Numbered from the stretch's first letter, positions 33,855 through 43,475 are shown. The stretch is 64,000 bases of DNA from Nitrospira sp. (GCA_016715825.1 JADJXO010000013.1:1-64000), one strand, 5' to 3'. The notes: generated by a model not told the origin, from the letters alone. A program made the numbers and translations.

Positions 33855-35306
33855 CTACGCATCCAACCCAGTGCTTTCGTCTACGAGCTTCTTCCTGAGC
33901 AACTCATTCACCTTCCCTGGATTCGCCTTCCCTCCGCTCGCCTTCATCACCTGCCCTACCAGAAAACCAAGAACTTGGTGTTTCCCTTCCTTGAACTGGG
34001 CGACTTGTGCCGGACTCTTTGCCAACACTTCGTCGATCACCTTCCCCAGTGCCCCTTCGTCGGAAACCTGCGTCAGGCCTTTCTCTTGCACAATCTGCTC
34101 CGGCGACATTTCACTTGTATAGAGTTCCGGAAATAGGTCCCGGGCAACTTTTAAACTGATCGTACCCTTGTCTACCAGTTGTAGGAGATCGACAAGTCGT
34201 TCAGGGCTCACAGGCGAAGCGGCAATATCTGTCCCAGAGTTATTCAACTCTCTCGTCAGCTCCCCCATCACCCAGTTGCTCACGGTTTTGGGCTGATTGA
34301 ACTGCGACACGCACGTTTCAAAATAGTCCGCCATCGCCCTCGAGGCCGTCAACACCCCTCCATCGTACTCCGGGAGTCCATACTGCTCGACGAATCGGCG
34401 CATGCGTACAACCGGCAATTCCGGCAACGATGATCGACACCCATCAACCCATGCCGGTTCCAACTTCAGCGGTACGAGATCTGGGTCCGGAAAATACCGA
34501 TAGTCATGGGCTTCTTCCTTGGATCGCATGACCGCAGTTTCACCCCGCTCGATATTCCATAACCTGGTTTCCTGGTAGATTTTCCCACCACCACGTAAGA
34601 CCTTGGTCTGCCGTTTGATCTCATACTCCACGGCATCCTTCACATACTTGAACGAGTTGATGTTCTTCAGCTCGACTTTTGTGCCAAACTCTTTTTGTCC
34701 AACCGGACGGAGCGAGACGTTGGGCTCGCACCGAAAATTTCCCTCTTCCATATTGCCGTCACAGACCTCAAGGTACATCAAGATGTCCCTCAGACCTTTG
34801 AGATACGAGACCACCTCGTCAGCCGACCGCATATCGGGTTCTGTCACGATCTCCAACAATGGGGTGCCGGCACGATTCAAATCCACTCGGCTCCCTCCAG
34901 CACCCGTCTCATGGACATTTTTCCCGGCATCCTCCTCGAGATGGGCCCGGCGGATGCGAACGCGTTTAGTCCCTTCGGCACCAGTAATTTCAATCCAACC
35001 ATGTTGGCAGATGGGGGACTCGTACTGGGAGATTTGGTACCCCTTCGGCAAATCAGGATAGAAGTAGTTCTTCCTGGCGAACTGGTTGTTCGCGGTAATC
35101 GTGCAGTTCAACGCCAGCCCTGCTCGAACCGCCATTTCCACTGCCATTCGATTGATAACCGGTAGACTCCCAGGTAAACCGAGACACACCGGGCATGTCT
35201 GACTGTTGGCTGATAAGCCGAACGTCGTCGCACACCCACAGAACATTTTTGACTTAGTCCGCAGCTGTGCATGCACTTCGACCCCGATTACCGTTTCGTA
35301 GGTCAC
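33855..35306 (-). CDS. gatB: Aspartyl/glutamyl-tRNA amidotransferase subunit B
   Basis: A 483-residue subunit of the GatCAB amidotransferase, which converts misacylated Glu-tRNA(Gln) or Asp-tRNA(Asn). The kinase-like domain starts YETVIGVEVHAQLRTKSKMFCGC and has CPVCLGLPGSLPVINR and RRAHLEEDAGKNVH, GRVDLNRAGTPLLEIVTEPDM. The tail (YqeY-like) ends the protein with KASGGKANPGKVNELLRKKL. Its start codon overlaps the YtxH gene stop as ATGA. It is separated from gatA by two small membrane-linked genes. Confidence 0.96.
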   Translation of the reverse strand: MTYETVIGVEVHAQLRTKSKMFCGCATTFGLSANSQTCPVCLGLPGSLPVINRMAVEMAVRAGLALNCTITANNQFARKNYFYPDLPKGYQISQYESPICQHGWIEITGAEGTKRVRIRRAHLEEDAGKNVHETGAGGSRVDLNRAGTPLLEIVTEPDMRSADEVVSYLKGLRDILMYLEVCDGNMEEGNFRCEPNVSLRPVGQKEFGTKVELKNINSFKYVKDAVEYEIKRQTKVLRGGGKIYQETRLWNIERGETAVMRSKEEAHDYRYFPDPDLVPLKLEPAWVDGCRSSLPELPVVRMRRFVEQYGLPEYDGGVLTASRAMADYFETCVSQFNQPKTVSNWVMGELTRELNNSGTDIAASPVSPERLVDLLQLVDKGTISLKVARDLFPELYTSEMSPEQIVQEKGLTQVSDEGALGKVIDEVLAKSPAQVAQFKEGKHQVLGFLVGQVMKASGGKANPGKVNELLRKKLVDESTGLDA

Positions 35307-35626
35307 CCTCGTTCTGCTCCTTCATCCTGGGCATGTCCCCGCTCCCGCCTCATCGCCTCTCGCCCGGCATCGAATGCCTCCCGAAGGACTGATCGTTTCG
35401 TCTCAACAAAGTCTTTGCCCTGATCGACAACGTCTTCAAACGCCTCACCGGCTCGACCCGCGAGGTCACGAAGATCATGCTCTGCACGGCGCGCATACCT
35501 CCGAAGCTGATCACGTGATTCATCCCCGGACTGCGGGGCCAACAGCAATGCAGCCACCGCACCCATCGCCGCCCCGCTTAGAAATGCCAATAACACTGCC
35601 GCTGATGTTCCTCGATCATCCGCCAT
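35303..35626 (-). CDS. YtxH-domain small membrane protein
   Basis: About 107 residues from the ATG at 35626. One hydrophobic N-terminal segment with small residues (AAVLLAFLSGAAMGAVAALLLAP) is followed by a long charged amphipathic helix (RRYARRAEHDLRDLAGRAGE), the YtxH pattern. Such proteins are often linked to envelope stress or gas-vesicle-like contexts, with no defined reaction. It overlaps the upstream DUF948 gene by 11 bases and gatB by 4, so the three are coupled. Confidence 0.8.
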   Translation of the reverse strand: MADDRGTSAAVLLAFLSGAAMGAVAALLLAPQSGDESRDQLRRYARRAEHDLRDLAGRAGEAFEDVVDQGKDFVETKRSVLREAFDAGREAMRRERGHAQDEGAERG

Positions 35627-36032
35627 TATGAGTCCCTCCTTCATGTTTCATGCGTTCACGCACGACGTGAGTTGCCGCCTTGAAACCAGCCACCATGCTC
35701 GCGACATTGTTGAGCAGCGTCCCGCTCGATCCACGAACGACATTATGAACCTGTTGGACCGATTCACCGACCTCGCCCACTGCATGCAGGAGAACTGCGG
35801 CATGGTCGATTCCATCACGAGCCTGATTCGTCACCTCGTTCAAGTTCTGGGTCATCGACCGGAGTTCCGCCACGAGACCCGGCACTTCGACGTTCAACTT
35901 TGCAAGCAGCTGTTCGGACTCAGCGACGGTTTTCCGGACTTGCATCAACACCGGCACCAAACACCCGACCAGTACGGCAAAAGCCACGGCCACGAGCAGC
36001 ACGGCGATCTCAACAGTGGTCATAGTTGGCAT
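35616..36032 (-). CDS. DUF948-family membrane protein
   Basis: A 138-residue protein with an N-terminal membrane helix (VEIAVLLVAVAFAVLVGCLVPVLMQV) and a long helical stalk (LLAKLNVEVPGLVAELRSMT). Typical of DUF948, which is commonly paired with YtxH genes as here. Function unknown; the pair may form a membrane-tethered helical complex. It shares its 3' end with the YtxH start. Confidence 0.8.
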   Translation of the reverse strand: MPTMTTVEIAVLLVAVAFAVLVGCLVPVLMQVRKTVAESEQLLAKLNVEVPGLVAELRSMTQNLNEVTNQARDGIDHAAVLLHAVGEVGESVQQVHNVVRGSSGTLLNNVASMVAGFKAATHVVRERMKHEGGTHNGG

Positions 36033-36127
36033 TCCTCCTGCTCTCTTCTTTCTTCAGTGCCATTCTTGCGTATCCTCACTCGCTCCGTTTCCTACCGTAT
36101 TGTAGGCTTCTTCTGATACCATTGTGC

Positions 36128-37558
36128 CTATTGTTCATAGGCATGTGCCGCCCGGAGCACAGTCTCTTCCTCAAAGGCCCGCCCGATCAGTTGTAACCCG
36201 ATCGGCAGTCCTGCTCTACTGAACCCGCAGGGTAGTGAAATTGCCGGCAGCCCTGCTAAATTGACGGAAATTGTGAAAATATCAGAGAGATACATCTGCA
36301 ATGGATCTTCGCTCTTTTCTCCCAGCTTGAATGCCGGCGTTGGTGCTGTCGGGGTGACGATGACATCGACTTCCTTGAACGCGGCTTCAAAATCCTGACA
36401 GACTAACGTTCGGACGGCTTGGGCCTTCCCATAGTACGCATCGTAATACCCGGCACTGAGCACATAGGTTCCCAGCATAATCCGCCGCTTCACTTCCGGC
36501 CCAAACCCCTCCTGCCTCGTCTTGATGTACAGATCGAGCAGGTCTTTGGTTTCCTTCGCACGAAACCCGAATTTGACGCCGTCGAAACGGGCAAGATTGG
36601 AGCTGGCTTCCGCCGTCGCCACCACGTAGTAGACCGCCACAGCAGCATCAGTCCTTGGCAACCGAATCTCCTTCACCTCTGCACCAAGGTGGCTCAACTC
36701 CTCGATCGCAGACCGGACCGCACGATCGACCTCCGGATCAAGCCCTTCGGCGAAAAACTCCACCGGCACGCCGACTCTCAGGCGTTTGAGATCCCGTTTC
36801 TGCAGCGCCTTCAGATAGTCCGGCACAGGCCGATTAATCGACGTAGAATCTAGTGGATCATGCCCGGCGATGGCTCCAAGCAGGAATGCCGCATCGGATA
36901 CATTTTTCGTGATCGGTCCGATTTGATCCAATGAGGAGGCAAACGCCACCAACCCATATCGAGACACCCGTCCATAGGTTGGTTTCAATCCTACGACCCC
37001 ACAGAAAGCTGCAGGCTGTCTAATGGAACCTCCGGTATCCGAACCAAGCGCGGCCACGCATTCCTCTGCCGCAACGGCCGCCGCGGAGCCCCCACTTGAT
37101 CCACCTGGGACGCACTGGAGATTCCAAGGATTCCGACTAGGACCAAATGCAGAATTTTCCGTCGAGGATCCCATCGCAAACTCATCGAGATTCGTCTTTC
37201 CCAATAGCACGTAGTCCTGTGCCCGTAACCTGTTGATGACCGTGGCGTCGTACGGCGGCACAAAGTTCTGCAGCATGCGAGAGCTGCACGTCGTGGGAAC
37301 TCCGTCCGTGCAAATGTTGTCCTTGACAGCCAAAGGCATCCCGCTGAGCGGCACGGTCCTTCTCCAACCCTTGAGCTTCCGATCTAAGGCCTCAGCTTGT
37401 TCAGACGCCGCTTCTCGTGTTTGCGTCACGAAGGCCTTCACCTTCGGCTCTACCTGGCTGATACGAAGAGAATAGGCCCGTACGATCTCCGTCGCCGTGA
37501 CTTCTCCCGCTGCAAATTTTCGCTGAAGGTCAATGAGGGTTAGTTTATGAAGAGACAT
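36128..37558 (-). CDS. gatA: Aspartyl/glutamyl-tRNA amidotransferase subunit A
   Basis: About 476 residues from ATG at 37558 (MSLHKLTLIDLQRKFAAG). The amidase signature carries the Ser-cisSer-Lys triad: Lys in LAVKDNICTDG, GSSGGSAAAVAAEECVAALGSDTGGSIRQPAAFCGVVG. It hydrolyses glutamine to supply ammonia to GatB. The usual C-terminal motif LPIGLQLIGRAFEEETVLRAA is present. The 5' side includes panD, an unusual intruder between gatA and gatC. Confidence 0.96.
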   Translation of the reverse strand: MSLHKLTLIDLQRKFAAGEVTATEIVRAYSLRISQVEPKVKAFVTQTREAASEQAEALDRKLKGWRRTVPLSGMPLAVKDNICTDGVPTTCSSRMLQNFVPPYDATVINRLRAQDYVLLGKTNLDEFAMGSSTENSAFGPSRNPWNLQCVPGGSSGGSAAAVAAEECVAALGSDTGGSIRQPAAFCGVVGLKPTYGRVSRYGLVAFASSLDQIGPITKNVSDAAFLLGAIAGHDPLDSTSINRPVPDYLKALQKRDLKRLRVGVPVEFFAEGLDPEVDRAVRSAIEELSHLGAEVKEIRLPRTDAAVAVYYVVATAEASSNLARFDGVKFGFRAKETKDLLDLYIKTRQEGFGPEVKRRIMLGTYVLSAGYYDAYYGKAQAVRTLVCQDFEAAFKEVDVIVTPTAPTPAFKLGEKSEDPLQMYLSDIFTISVNLAGLPAISLPCGFSRAGLPIGLQLIGRAFEEETVLRAAHAYEQ

Positions 37559-37633
37559 GAATCGTTCGCTCTCAACACAGATGGTGAGTGGGGGCAAGAC
37601 GGACGGTCAAACAACCTTGCCTGGTTCGGTCTA

Positions 37634-37990
37634 TCAGTTCACGGTCACAATTCGGTTTTTCTCATTCACTCTGACGATTTTTGGTGCGTGTTTCTTAATT
37701 TCTTCTTCCCCATAATACTCGTAACAGAAGATGATGATTTGGTCTCCCACTGCCGCTTTTCTTGCCGTTGGTCCGTTTAGAATGATCTCTCCCTTTCCTC
37801 GTGCCCCGTTGATCGCATACGTCATGAAGCGCTCACCGTTATTCAAATTAGAGCAGACAATCGCTTCGTACGGGAGGATGCCGGCCGCTTCCATCAAATC
37901 TTGGTCGATCGTCAAGCTTCCTTCATATTCGAGATGCGCACCCGTGACAGTCGCACGGTGAATTTTTGAACGCAGCATTTGTCGAAACAT
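37634..37990 (-). CDS. panD: Aspartate 1-decarboxylase
   Basis: A 118-residue pyruvoyl enzyme making beta-alanine for pantothenate and coenzyme A. The self-cleavage site is in LEYEGSLTIDQDL (Gly-Ser), the start is MLRSKIHRATVTGA, and ERFMTYAINGARGKGEIILNG follows. MFRQ before the core may be part of the start. It lies between gatC and gatA on the same strand, perhaps sharing their transcript. Confidence 0.95.
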   Translation of the reverse strand: MFRQMLRSKIHRATVTGAHLEYEGSLTIDQDLMEAAGILPYEAIVCSNLNNGERFMTYAINGARGKGEIILNGPTARKAAVGDQIIIFCYEYYGEEEIKKHAPKIVRVNEKNRIVTVN

Positions 37991-38064
37991 CGATCCCTCT
38001 CGTCATTCGTCAAACTTCGCTTGGCCTTTCGAGGCTTCCATTCGGAAAAACAGTCGTTTGACGG

Positions 38065-38358
38065 TTAACGCTCCTCTAAAATTTTAGGTACAACGAACCC
38101 ATCTGCCTCAGATTCCGGCGCATTCGCCAGAGCTTTATCCGAAGGCAGAGACGGGCGTATGACATCTTCGCGAAAAATATTCACTTGCCCCATGACGGTT
38201 ACGGTCGGCTCGACTCCCGTCGTATCACACTGATTCAACTTGTCGACATGCGTCAGAATCTGACTCAATTGTTGGGCAAAGGTGTCCTTCTCCGCAGACG
38301 TCACGGCCAATCGTGCCAATTGCGCCACCTTCTCAACGTCCTGTTGCGTGATCTCCAT
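38065..38358 (-). CDS. gatC: Aspartyl/glutamyl-tRNA amidotransferase subunit C
   Basis: A 97-residue clamp subunit of GatCAB. The family pattern is clear: VEKVAQLARLAVTSAEKDTFAQQLSQILTHVDKLNQCDTTGVEPT, then REDVIRPSLPSDKALANAPE and FVVPKILE. Promoter-proximal to panD and gatA, 28 bases after glmS. Confidence 0.95.
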   Translation of the reverse strand: MEITQQDVEKVAQLARLAVTSAEKDTFAQQLSQILTHVDKLNQCDTTGVEPTVTVMGQVNIFREDVIRPSLPSDKALANAPESEADGFVVPKILEER

Positions 38359-38386
38359 CGTCGGACTTTCTTACCTCACCTCGCCC

Positions 38387-40216
38387 CTACTCGACGGTAA
38401 CACTCTTCGCGAGGTTGCGCGGTTGATCCACATCCGCTCCTCGAAGCACTGCGATATGATAGGCCAAGAGCTGAAGCGGAATCGTAAACAAAATCGGGGA
38501 AATCAGTGGATGGGTATCCGGCACAGTGAAGATCGCATCCGCAATCTTGCCCAGCTCTCGCTCCCCCTCGGCTACCAGCGCGATGACCGGCGCATGGCGC
38601 GCTTTGACTTCCATCAGATTACTGACCGTCTTGTCGTAGAGCCGATCCCGTGGCACCAACACCACAACCGGCATATCTCTGTCGATCAGCGCGATCGGCC
38701 CATGTTTCATTTCTCCAGCCGCATAGCCTTCAGCATGAATATACGAGATTTCTTTCAGCTTCAGTGAACCTTCCAGCGCAATGGGGTAGTTGATGCCACG
38801 CCCCAAAAATAGAAAGTTCCGCTTCTTGTAATAGCGCTTGGCGATCGCCACAATCTCCGCCTCTCGCTGGAGCACGCTCTCCACCAATACCGGAAGGCGG
38901 ACCAACCGGTCCAACCAGGCCTTGCCATCAGCCTCCTTCATCACATTACGAACTCGGGCAAAATGCAAGGCTAATAAATAGAGTGCGGTCAATTGCGCCG
39001 TGAAGGCTTTGGTGGACGCGACTCCGATTTCAGGGCCGCAATGGGTGTACAGCACTCCGTCCGACTCACGCGCCAATGTGCTCCCTACCACGTTGACGAT
39101 GGAGACGACGCGCGCCCCCTTTCCCTTCGCCTCCCGCGCAGCGGCCAAGGTGTCGGCCGTCTCACCGGACTGAGAAATCGTGATGAATAAATCATTCTTC
39201 CCAACCAGCGGATCGCGGTACCGAAACTCACTGCCGATGTCGACCTGCACGGGAGTGCGGACCATTTCCTCAAACAAATACTTACCCACCTGCCCCGCAT
39301 GCCAGGATGTCCCGCAGGCGACGATCCAAATCCGCTCCATCGAAGCGAACTCAGCAGGAGTCAACCCGATATCAGGTAAATCCGCTTCACCGGTTTCATA
39401 GGAGTACCGTCCACGCATCGTATCAAGAATCGTCTGAGGTTGTTCGTGAATTTCTTTCAGCATGAAGTGGGGATAGCCGCTCTTCTCTGCCGCCGACGCA
39501 TCCCACGTGATGGTCGACGACTTGCGCGCAACCGCGTGACCGTCGGCATCGCTGAGGTCTACGCCATACTGAGTCACAACCGCGACATCCCCTTCTTCAA
39601 GATAGGTCACGTCTCTTGTATGGGCGAGCATGGCCATGACATCCGATGCAACGTAGGACGCGTCTTTTGTTCGACCGACCACCAGAGGACAACCCGACCG
39701 CGCAGCGATCAATGTGCCAGGTTCTCGTTCCGAAATGACGGCCAACGCGTAACTCCCTCGGACATCTTTCGTGGCTAATCGAACCGCCTCGGCCAACGAG
39801 CCTCCTCGCTGAAGGTACTTATCGATCAGATGCGCCACGACCTCGGTATCCGTTTCCGACACGAACTTGTATCCATCTTTTTCCAGCTGCTGCTTCAACT
39901 GCTGATAGTTCTCAATAATTCCATTGTGAACCAGCACACAGCCTTTCGACCGATGGGGATGGGCATTCTGTTCCGACGGCTTTCCATGCGTTGCCCATCG
40001 GGTGTGACCGATACCGACCGTTCCCTTCAACTCGTTGGTCTTGAGCGAATTCTGGAGGTTCACCAGCTTCCCTACACTCCGCCTGACGGCAATCTTCCGG
40101 CCCTGCAGAACCGCGACACCCGATGAATCGTACCCGCGGTATTCCAATTTCGACAGACCACCGATCAGGATCGGCACAGCCTCTTGATTCCCAACGTATC
40201 CGATGATTCCACACAT
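38387..40216 (-). CDS. glmS: Glutamine--fructose-6-phosphate aminotransferase (isomerizing)
   Basis: A 609-residue enzyme making glucosamine 6-phosphate. Cys2 starts the glutaminase domain (MCGIIGYVGNQEAVPIL), which has GIGHTRWATHGKPSEQNAHPH. Two SIS domains follow (CGTSWHAGQVGKYLFEEM and GRGINYPIALEGSLKLKEISYIHAEGY). The end LRGADVDQPRNLAKSVTVE is complete. It lies 65 bases downstream of glmU, so the two steps to UDP-GlcNAc are made together. No glmS ribozyme-like element was recognised in the short leader. Confidence 0.97.
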   Translation of the reverse strand: MCGIIGYVGNQEAVPILIGGLSKLEYRGYDSSGVAVLQGRKIAVRRSVGKLVNLQNSLKTNELKGTVGIGHTRWATHGKPSEQNAHPHRSKGCVLVHNGIIENYQQLKQQLEKDGYKFVSETDTEVVAHLIDKYLQRGGSLAEAVRLATKDVRGSYALAVISEREPGTLIAARSGCPLVVGRTKDASYVASDVMAMLAHTRDVTYLEEGDVAVVTQYGVDLSDADGHAVARKSSTITWDASAAEKSGYPHFMLKEIHEQPQTILDTMRGRYSYETGEADLPDIGLTPAEFASMERIWIVACGTSWHAGQVGKYLFEEMVRTPVQVDIGSEFRYRDPLVGKNDLFITISQSGETADTLAAAREAKGKGARVVSIVNVVGSTLARESDGVLYTHCGPEIGVASTKAFTAQLTALYLLALHFARVRNVMKEADGKAWLDRLVRLPVLVESVLQREAEIVAIAKRYYKKRNFLFLGRGINYPIALEGSLKLKEISYIHAEGYAAGEMKHGPIALIDRDMPVVVLVPRDRLYDKTVSNLMEVKARHAPVIALVAEGERELGKIADAIFTVPDTHPLISPILFTIPLQLLAYHIAVLRGADVDQPRNLAKSVTVE

Positions 40217-40280
40217 AGGTCGTCTCTCCGAGATCAGATTGAACGGATAGGCGGACGGGTGGTTCCAACACCCCTCCTAC

Positions 40281-41873
40281 TCACCTTTTCGCTGACTTCG
40301 CTCGTCCCTTCTTCGTCCGAGGTACTACCTTCTTAGCTGTCGCCTTCGAGATCTCATCAATACGTGCAGACTTTCCATTCGATGCCCCGATAGCCAGCAC
40401 GGCACGCCGTTTAGCCACCCATCCGACTCTATTCACTTGCGCCACACGGGCGATCGCCAAGGAATCAGGTGGTACGTCCTGGGTGACTGTCGTTCCCGCC
40501 GCCACCACCGATCCCTCTCCGACCGTGACGGGCGCAATGAGCTGCGTATCGCTGCCCAGGAATACATTCTTGCCGATCACCGTTTTATGCTTGCGCATGC
40601 CGTCATAGTTACACGTAATGGTACCGGCCCCGATATTGACACCTTCAGCGATCGTGGCATCACCCAAATAACTCAGGTGGTTAGCCTTTGACCCTTCCCC
40701 TAATTCAGTCTTCTTCATCTCAACAAAATTGCCCACCTTCGCTTTCCGTCGCACCACGACACCCGGACGGAGATGGACGAATGGCCCGAGATGAGCCTCA
40801 TCGTCGACATGGGATTCACACAGCACACAATGGTCGAGAATCTCTACGTCATTTCCAATTACACAATCCGAAATACGGACACCGGAACGAATGGTCGTTC
40901 CCTCCCCAATCACCGTCTTTCCTTCCAGTGTCACGTTCGGATAGAGCACCGAATCCTTCCCGATGGTCACGCCGGCATCAAGCCATACTGAACGAGGATC
41001 TCGCATTGTCACGCCGGCATCAAGCCAGCGCTCGCAAATCTGCTGCCGGACAACCCGTTCGGCAGCCGCCAACTGTTGTCGCGTGTTGACCCCCAAACCT
41101 TCATCCGGGTCTTGAAGGGTCACTGCGGCGACACGCCGACCTTGCGCCTCCGCCATGTGCACGATGTCGGTCAAGTAGAACTCCCCCTGTGCATTATCAG
41201 GCTCGAGTTTGTCCAGAGCATCGAAAAGAAACTCTCCGGATACGACATACGTGCCCACGTTAATTTCATGTGTGGCTTGCTCATCTGGAGTGGCATCTCG
41301 ATCTTCGACAATCTTGAGCACATCGGGAGGGGCGACCGAGCCATGAGGGCCATTGGACTCCCGACGAATGACTCGGCCATATCCGGTGGGATCGTCAAGT
41401 TTCGCCGTCAGGAGGGTGACCGTCGCATTCTGTGACTGATGAGCCCGCAAGAGCTCGCGTGCAGTCTGTTCCGTTAACAACGGTGTATCACCGTTAAGAA
41501 TGAGGTACTGCGTCGGCCTTGTGGCTTTCTCATCCACGAACACAGGGCGGCTTTGCATCACGGCATGCCCAGTCCCACGCTGCTTCGCCTGTTCGACAAT
41601 ATGTAGCCGCTCGGCCCCCGGTCTCCCAACCACACCCGCTTCAATGACCTGCTGAACCCGGTCCGCCTGATGCCCGACCACCACCGCAATGCGATGCCCT
41701 GCCAGTCGTAATGCCACATCGACCGCATAAAGTACCATCGCCTGCCCCGCGACACGATGGAGAACTTTAGCGTAATTGGAGTTCATCCGCTTGCCCAGAC
41801 CAGCCGCCATCACAATAACCCCAAGGCCAGGAATAGATTGGGAAGGCTTCTGGTGATTTGTTGCGTGTTTCAT
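40281..41873 (-). CDS. glmU: Bifunctional GlmU (UDP-GlcNAc pyrophosphorylase / acetyltransferase)
   Basis: A 530-residue protein, longer than the usual 450-460. Pyrophosphorylase domain: LGVIVMAAGLGKRMNSNYAKVLHRVAG, then QYLILNGDTPLLTEQTARELL. The hexapeptide acetyltransferase domain follows, with GNFVEMKKTELGEGSKANHLSYLGDA and the catalytic region NIGAGTITCNYDG. Extra residues are a short N-terminus (MKHATNHQKPSQSIPG) and a Lys/Arg-rich tail (KKVVPRTKKGRAKSAKR). A 14-residue in-frame duplication shows as WLDAGVT twice. It makes UDP-GlcNAc for cell wall and glycan. Confidence 0.95.
   Translation of the reverse strand: MKHATNHQKPSQSIPGLGVIVMAAGLGKRMNSNYAKVLHRVAGQAMVLYAVDVALRLAGHRIAVVVGHQADRVQQVIEAGVVGRPGAERLHIVEQAKQRGTGHAVMQSRPVFVDEKATRPTQYLILNGDTPLLTEQTARELLRAHQSQNATVTLLTAKLDDPTGYGRVIRRESNGPHGSVAPPDVLKIVEDRDATPDEQATHEINVGTYVVSGEFLFDALDKLEPDNAQGEFYLTDIVHMAEAQGRRVAAVTLQDPDEGLGVNTRQQLAAAERVVRQQICERWLDAGVTMRDPRSVWLDAGVTIGKDSVLYPNVTLEGKTVIGEGTTIRSGVRISDCVIGNDVEILDHCVLCESHVDDEAHLGPFVHLRPGVVVRRKAKVGNFVEMKKTELGEGSKANHLSYLGDATIAEGVNIGAGTITCNYDGMRKHKTVIGKNVFLGSDTQLIAPVTVGEGSVVAAGTTVTQDVPPDSLAIARVAQVNRVGWVAKRRAVLAIGASNGKSARIDEISKATAKKVVPRTKKGRAKSAKR
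40966..41027. repeat. In-frame 20-bp direct repeat inside glmU
   Basis: GTCACGCCGGCATCAAGCCA occurs at 40966-40985 and again at 41008-41027, a 42-base (14-codon) step. It encodes the repeated WLDAGVT at the join between the two GlmU domains. Both copies are perfect, pointing to recent duplication or gene conversion. Confidence 0.9.
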
Positions 41874-41923
41874 GTCACGCTCCCTACGTGAGAATATCTT
41901 CGCAAGAACAGGGGGCGACTCAA

Positions 41924-42592
41924 TCAGCCGATCGGCACACCGACATCCGGCTGTTTAATCTGACTCCACTTTGCTTCAGGGTTGAGCGCCGATGCGATGG
42001 TGCCAGAGGGCGTATACAGGCCGCCTGAGACGATCAGCTTCATCGCTTCCTCAATGCTGATATCAACGGACGTTACTTCCCGTTCCGGCACGAGCAAAAA
42101 ATAACCGGACGTCGGATTAGGCGACGTCGGTACATAGACATGGACCAACGCATCTTGCCCCAGCGCCGTGGTTTCGCCCTTCGTCATCCCCGTCACGAAT
42201 GCGAAGCAATAATGACCGTTCTTAGGGAATTGGATCAAAACCACACGGCGATAGGACCCTCGCTCCGAAAAAGAAAGAATATCCATCATAGACTTGAGAG
42301 TAGAATAAATCCCGCGGACGAGAGGCAGCTTGGTAAGCCAATCCTCCCAATGCCCGACAATCTGGCGCCCAATAAAATTCGCCGCAAACAACCCGACAAA
42401 AAAGATGAGCAGAATGAGGGTCACGATGCCTAATCCCGGGATGTAGTGGTCCGGGACTAATTCCGCCATGGCATCACCTAAAATGCCATCAAGCGCGGTA
42501 AAGAGCGTCTTCAGGATCAGAATCGTACCCCAGATGGGAATGACAACGAGCAGTCCCGTCAGAAAGTACCGTCGTAGAGCGGTCTTAAGCAT
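41924..42592 (-). CDS. DUF502-family membrane protein
   Basis: A 222-residue inner-membrane protein with two hydrophobic segments (YFLTGLLVVIPIWGTILILKTLF and LGIVTLILLIFFVGLFAANFIG). The DUF502 core follows: LPLVRGIYSTLKSMMDILS, VVLIQFPKNGHYCFAFVTG and VPTSPNPTSGYFLLVPE. Function unknown, though linked to envelope maintenance in some bacteria. It is the first gene of the minus-strand run starting about 200 bases from tmk on the opposite strand. Confidence 0.9.
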   Translation of the reverse strand: MLKTALRRYFLTGLLVVIPIWGTILILKTLFTALDGILGDAMAELVPDHYIPGLGIVTLILLIFFVGLFAANFIGRQIVGHWEDWLTKLPLVRGIYSTLKSMMDILSFSERGSYRRVVLIQFPKNGHYCFAFVTGMTKGETTALGQDALVHVYVPTSPNPTSGYFLLVPEREVTSVDISIEEAMKLIVSGGLYTPSGTIASALNPEAKWSQIKQPDVGVPIG

Positions 42593-42795
42593 GAATCACC
42601 GACACCCAGCCAATGGGAAGAGATTGGATGTTTCATCTTACAGAGTTCCGGACAGACCTCGCAAGCGTTTTATTGTAATTTTCAATGGGTTAGGAGGTCA
42701 GTTCGGCCATGTTTCAAAACGGTATTGGTCTTGCTATTCACAATGGGCTGACATAGGATCGTCGTCATTTTTGAAGGACGCGACGAGGTATTCGT

Positions 42796-43470
42796 ATGCC
42801 GAGTGCCGCCCGACAATCACCGGGCATGTTCATTACTCTGGAAGGGGGTGAGGGAAGCGGGAAGACGACACAGGCCCGCAGGCTCTGTGCGTGCCTCACC
42901 AACCATGGATACACGGTGCTCCGTACACGCGAACCAGGAGGAACCTTTCTCGCTGAACAAGTTCGCACCATCCTCCTCGACCAGCACAAGGAATCCATCG
43001 CTTCGGAAACAGAAGCGTTGCTCATTCTGGCAGCCAGGCGTCAGCATGTCGATCATGTCATCAAGCCTGCCCTCGCACAAGGAAAGACCGTGGTGTGCGA
43101 TCGATTCTCCGACTCAACGATGGCCTACCAGGGGTACGGGCGTGGGTTGGACCTACGAATCCTCCGCACGATGAATCATTGGGCGACCGGAGGGTTGGTC
43201 CCCCATCTCACCTTGCTCTTCGACGTTTCCGTTCCCGTGGGACTGCGGAGAAGGCGAGGCCAAAGCTCCACGCAAAATCGATTGGATCGAGAAGCCGAAC
43301 GGTTCCACAGGAAGGTCCGCGCAGGATTTCAGACGCTCGCGAAAAAAGAGCATCGGCGGATCAGACTGATTGACGCATCCTCCTCGATTGAATCGGTCGA
43401 ACGTACAGTCGAAGATCTCGTTACCAACTGGCTAAAAACCCATCGTTTCCCAAAACCACATCGCCCTTAG
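42796..43470 (+). CDS. tmk: Thymidylate kinase
   Basis: A 224-residue enzyme phosphorylating dTMP. P-loop in FITLEGGEGSGKTTQARRL, the DRFSDSTMAYQGYGRGLDLRIL region with the substrate-binding Asp-Arg, and TLLFDVSVPVGLRRRRGQ. An internal ATG at 42826 (MFITLEGG) is an alternative start. It begins the plus-strand run with holB five bases downstream, a frequent tmk-holB pairing. Confidence 0.93.
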   Translation: MPSAARQSPGMFITLEGGEGSGKTTQARRLCACLTNHGYTVLRTREPGGTFLAEQVRTILLDQHKESIASETEALLILAARRQHVDHVIKPALAQGKTVVCDRFSDSTMAYQGYGRGLDLRILRTMNHWATGGLVPHLTLLFDVSVPVGLRRRRGQSSTQNRLDREAERFHRKVRAGFQTLAKKEHRRIRLIDASSSIESVERTVEDLVTNWLKTHRFPKPHRP

Positions 43471-43475
43471 GATAC

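Noticed and set aside
38216..40290. glmS ribozyme or leader riboswitch
   Set aside because: The 64-base space between glmU and glmS is too short and holds no recognisable ribozyme core.
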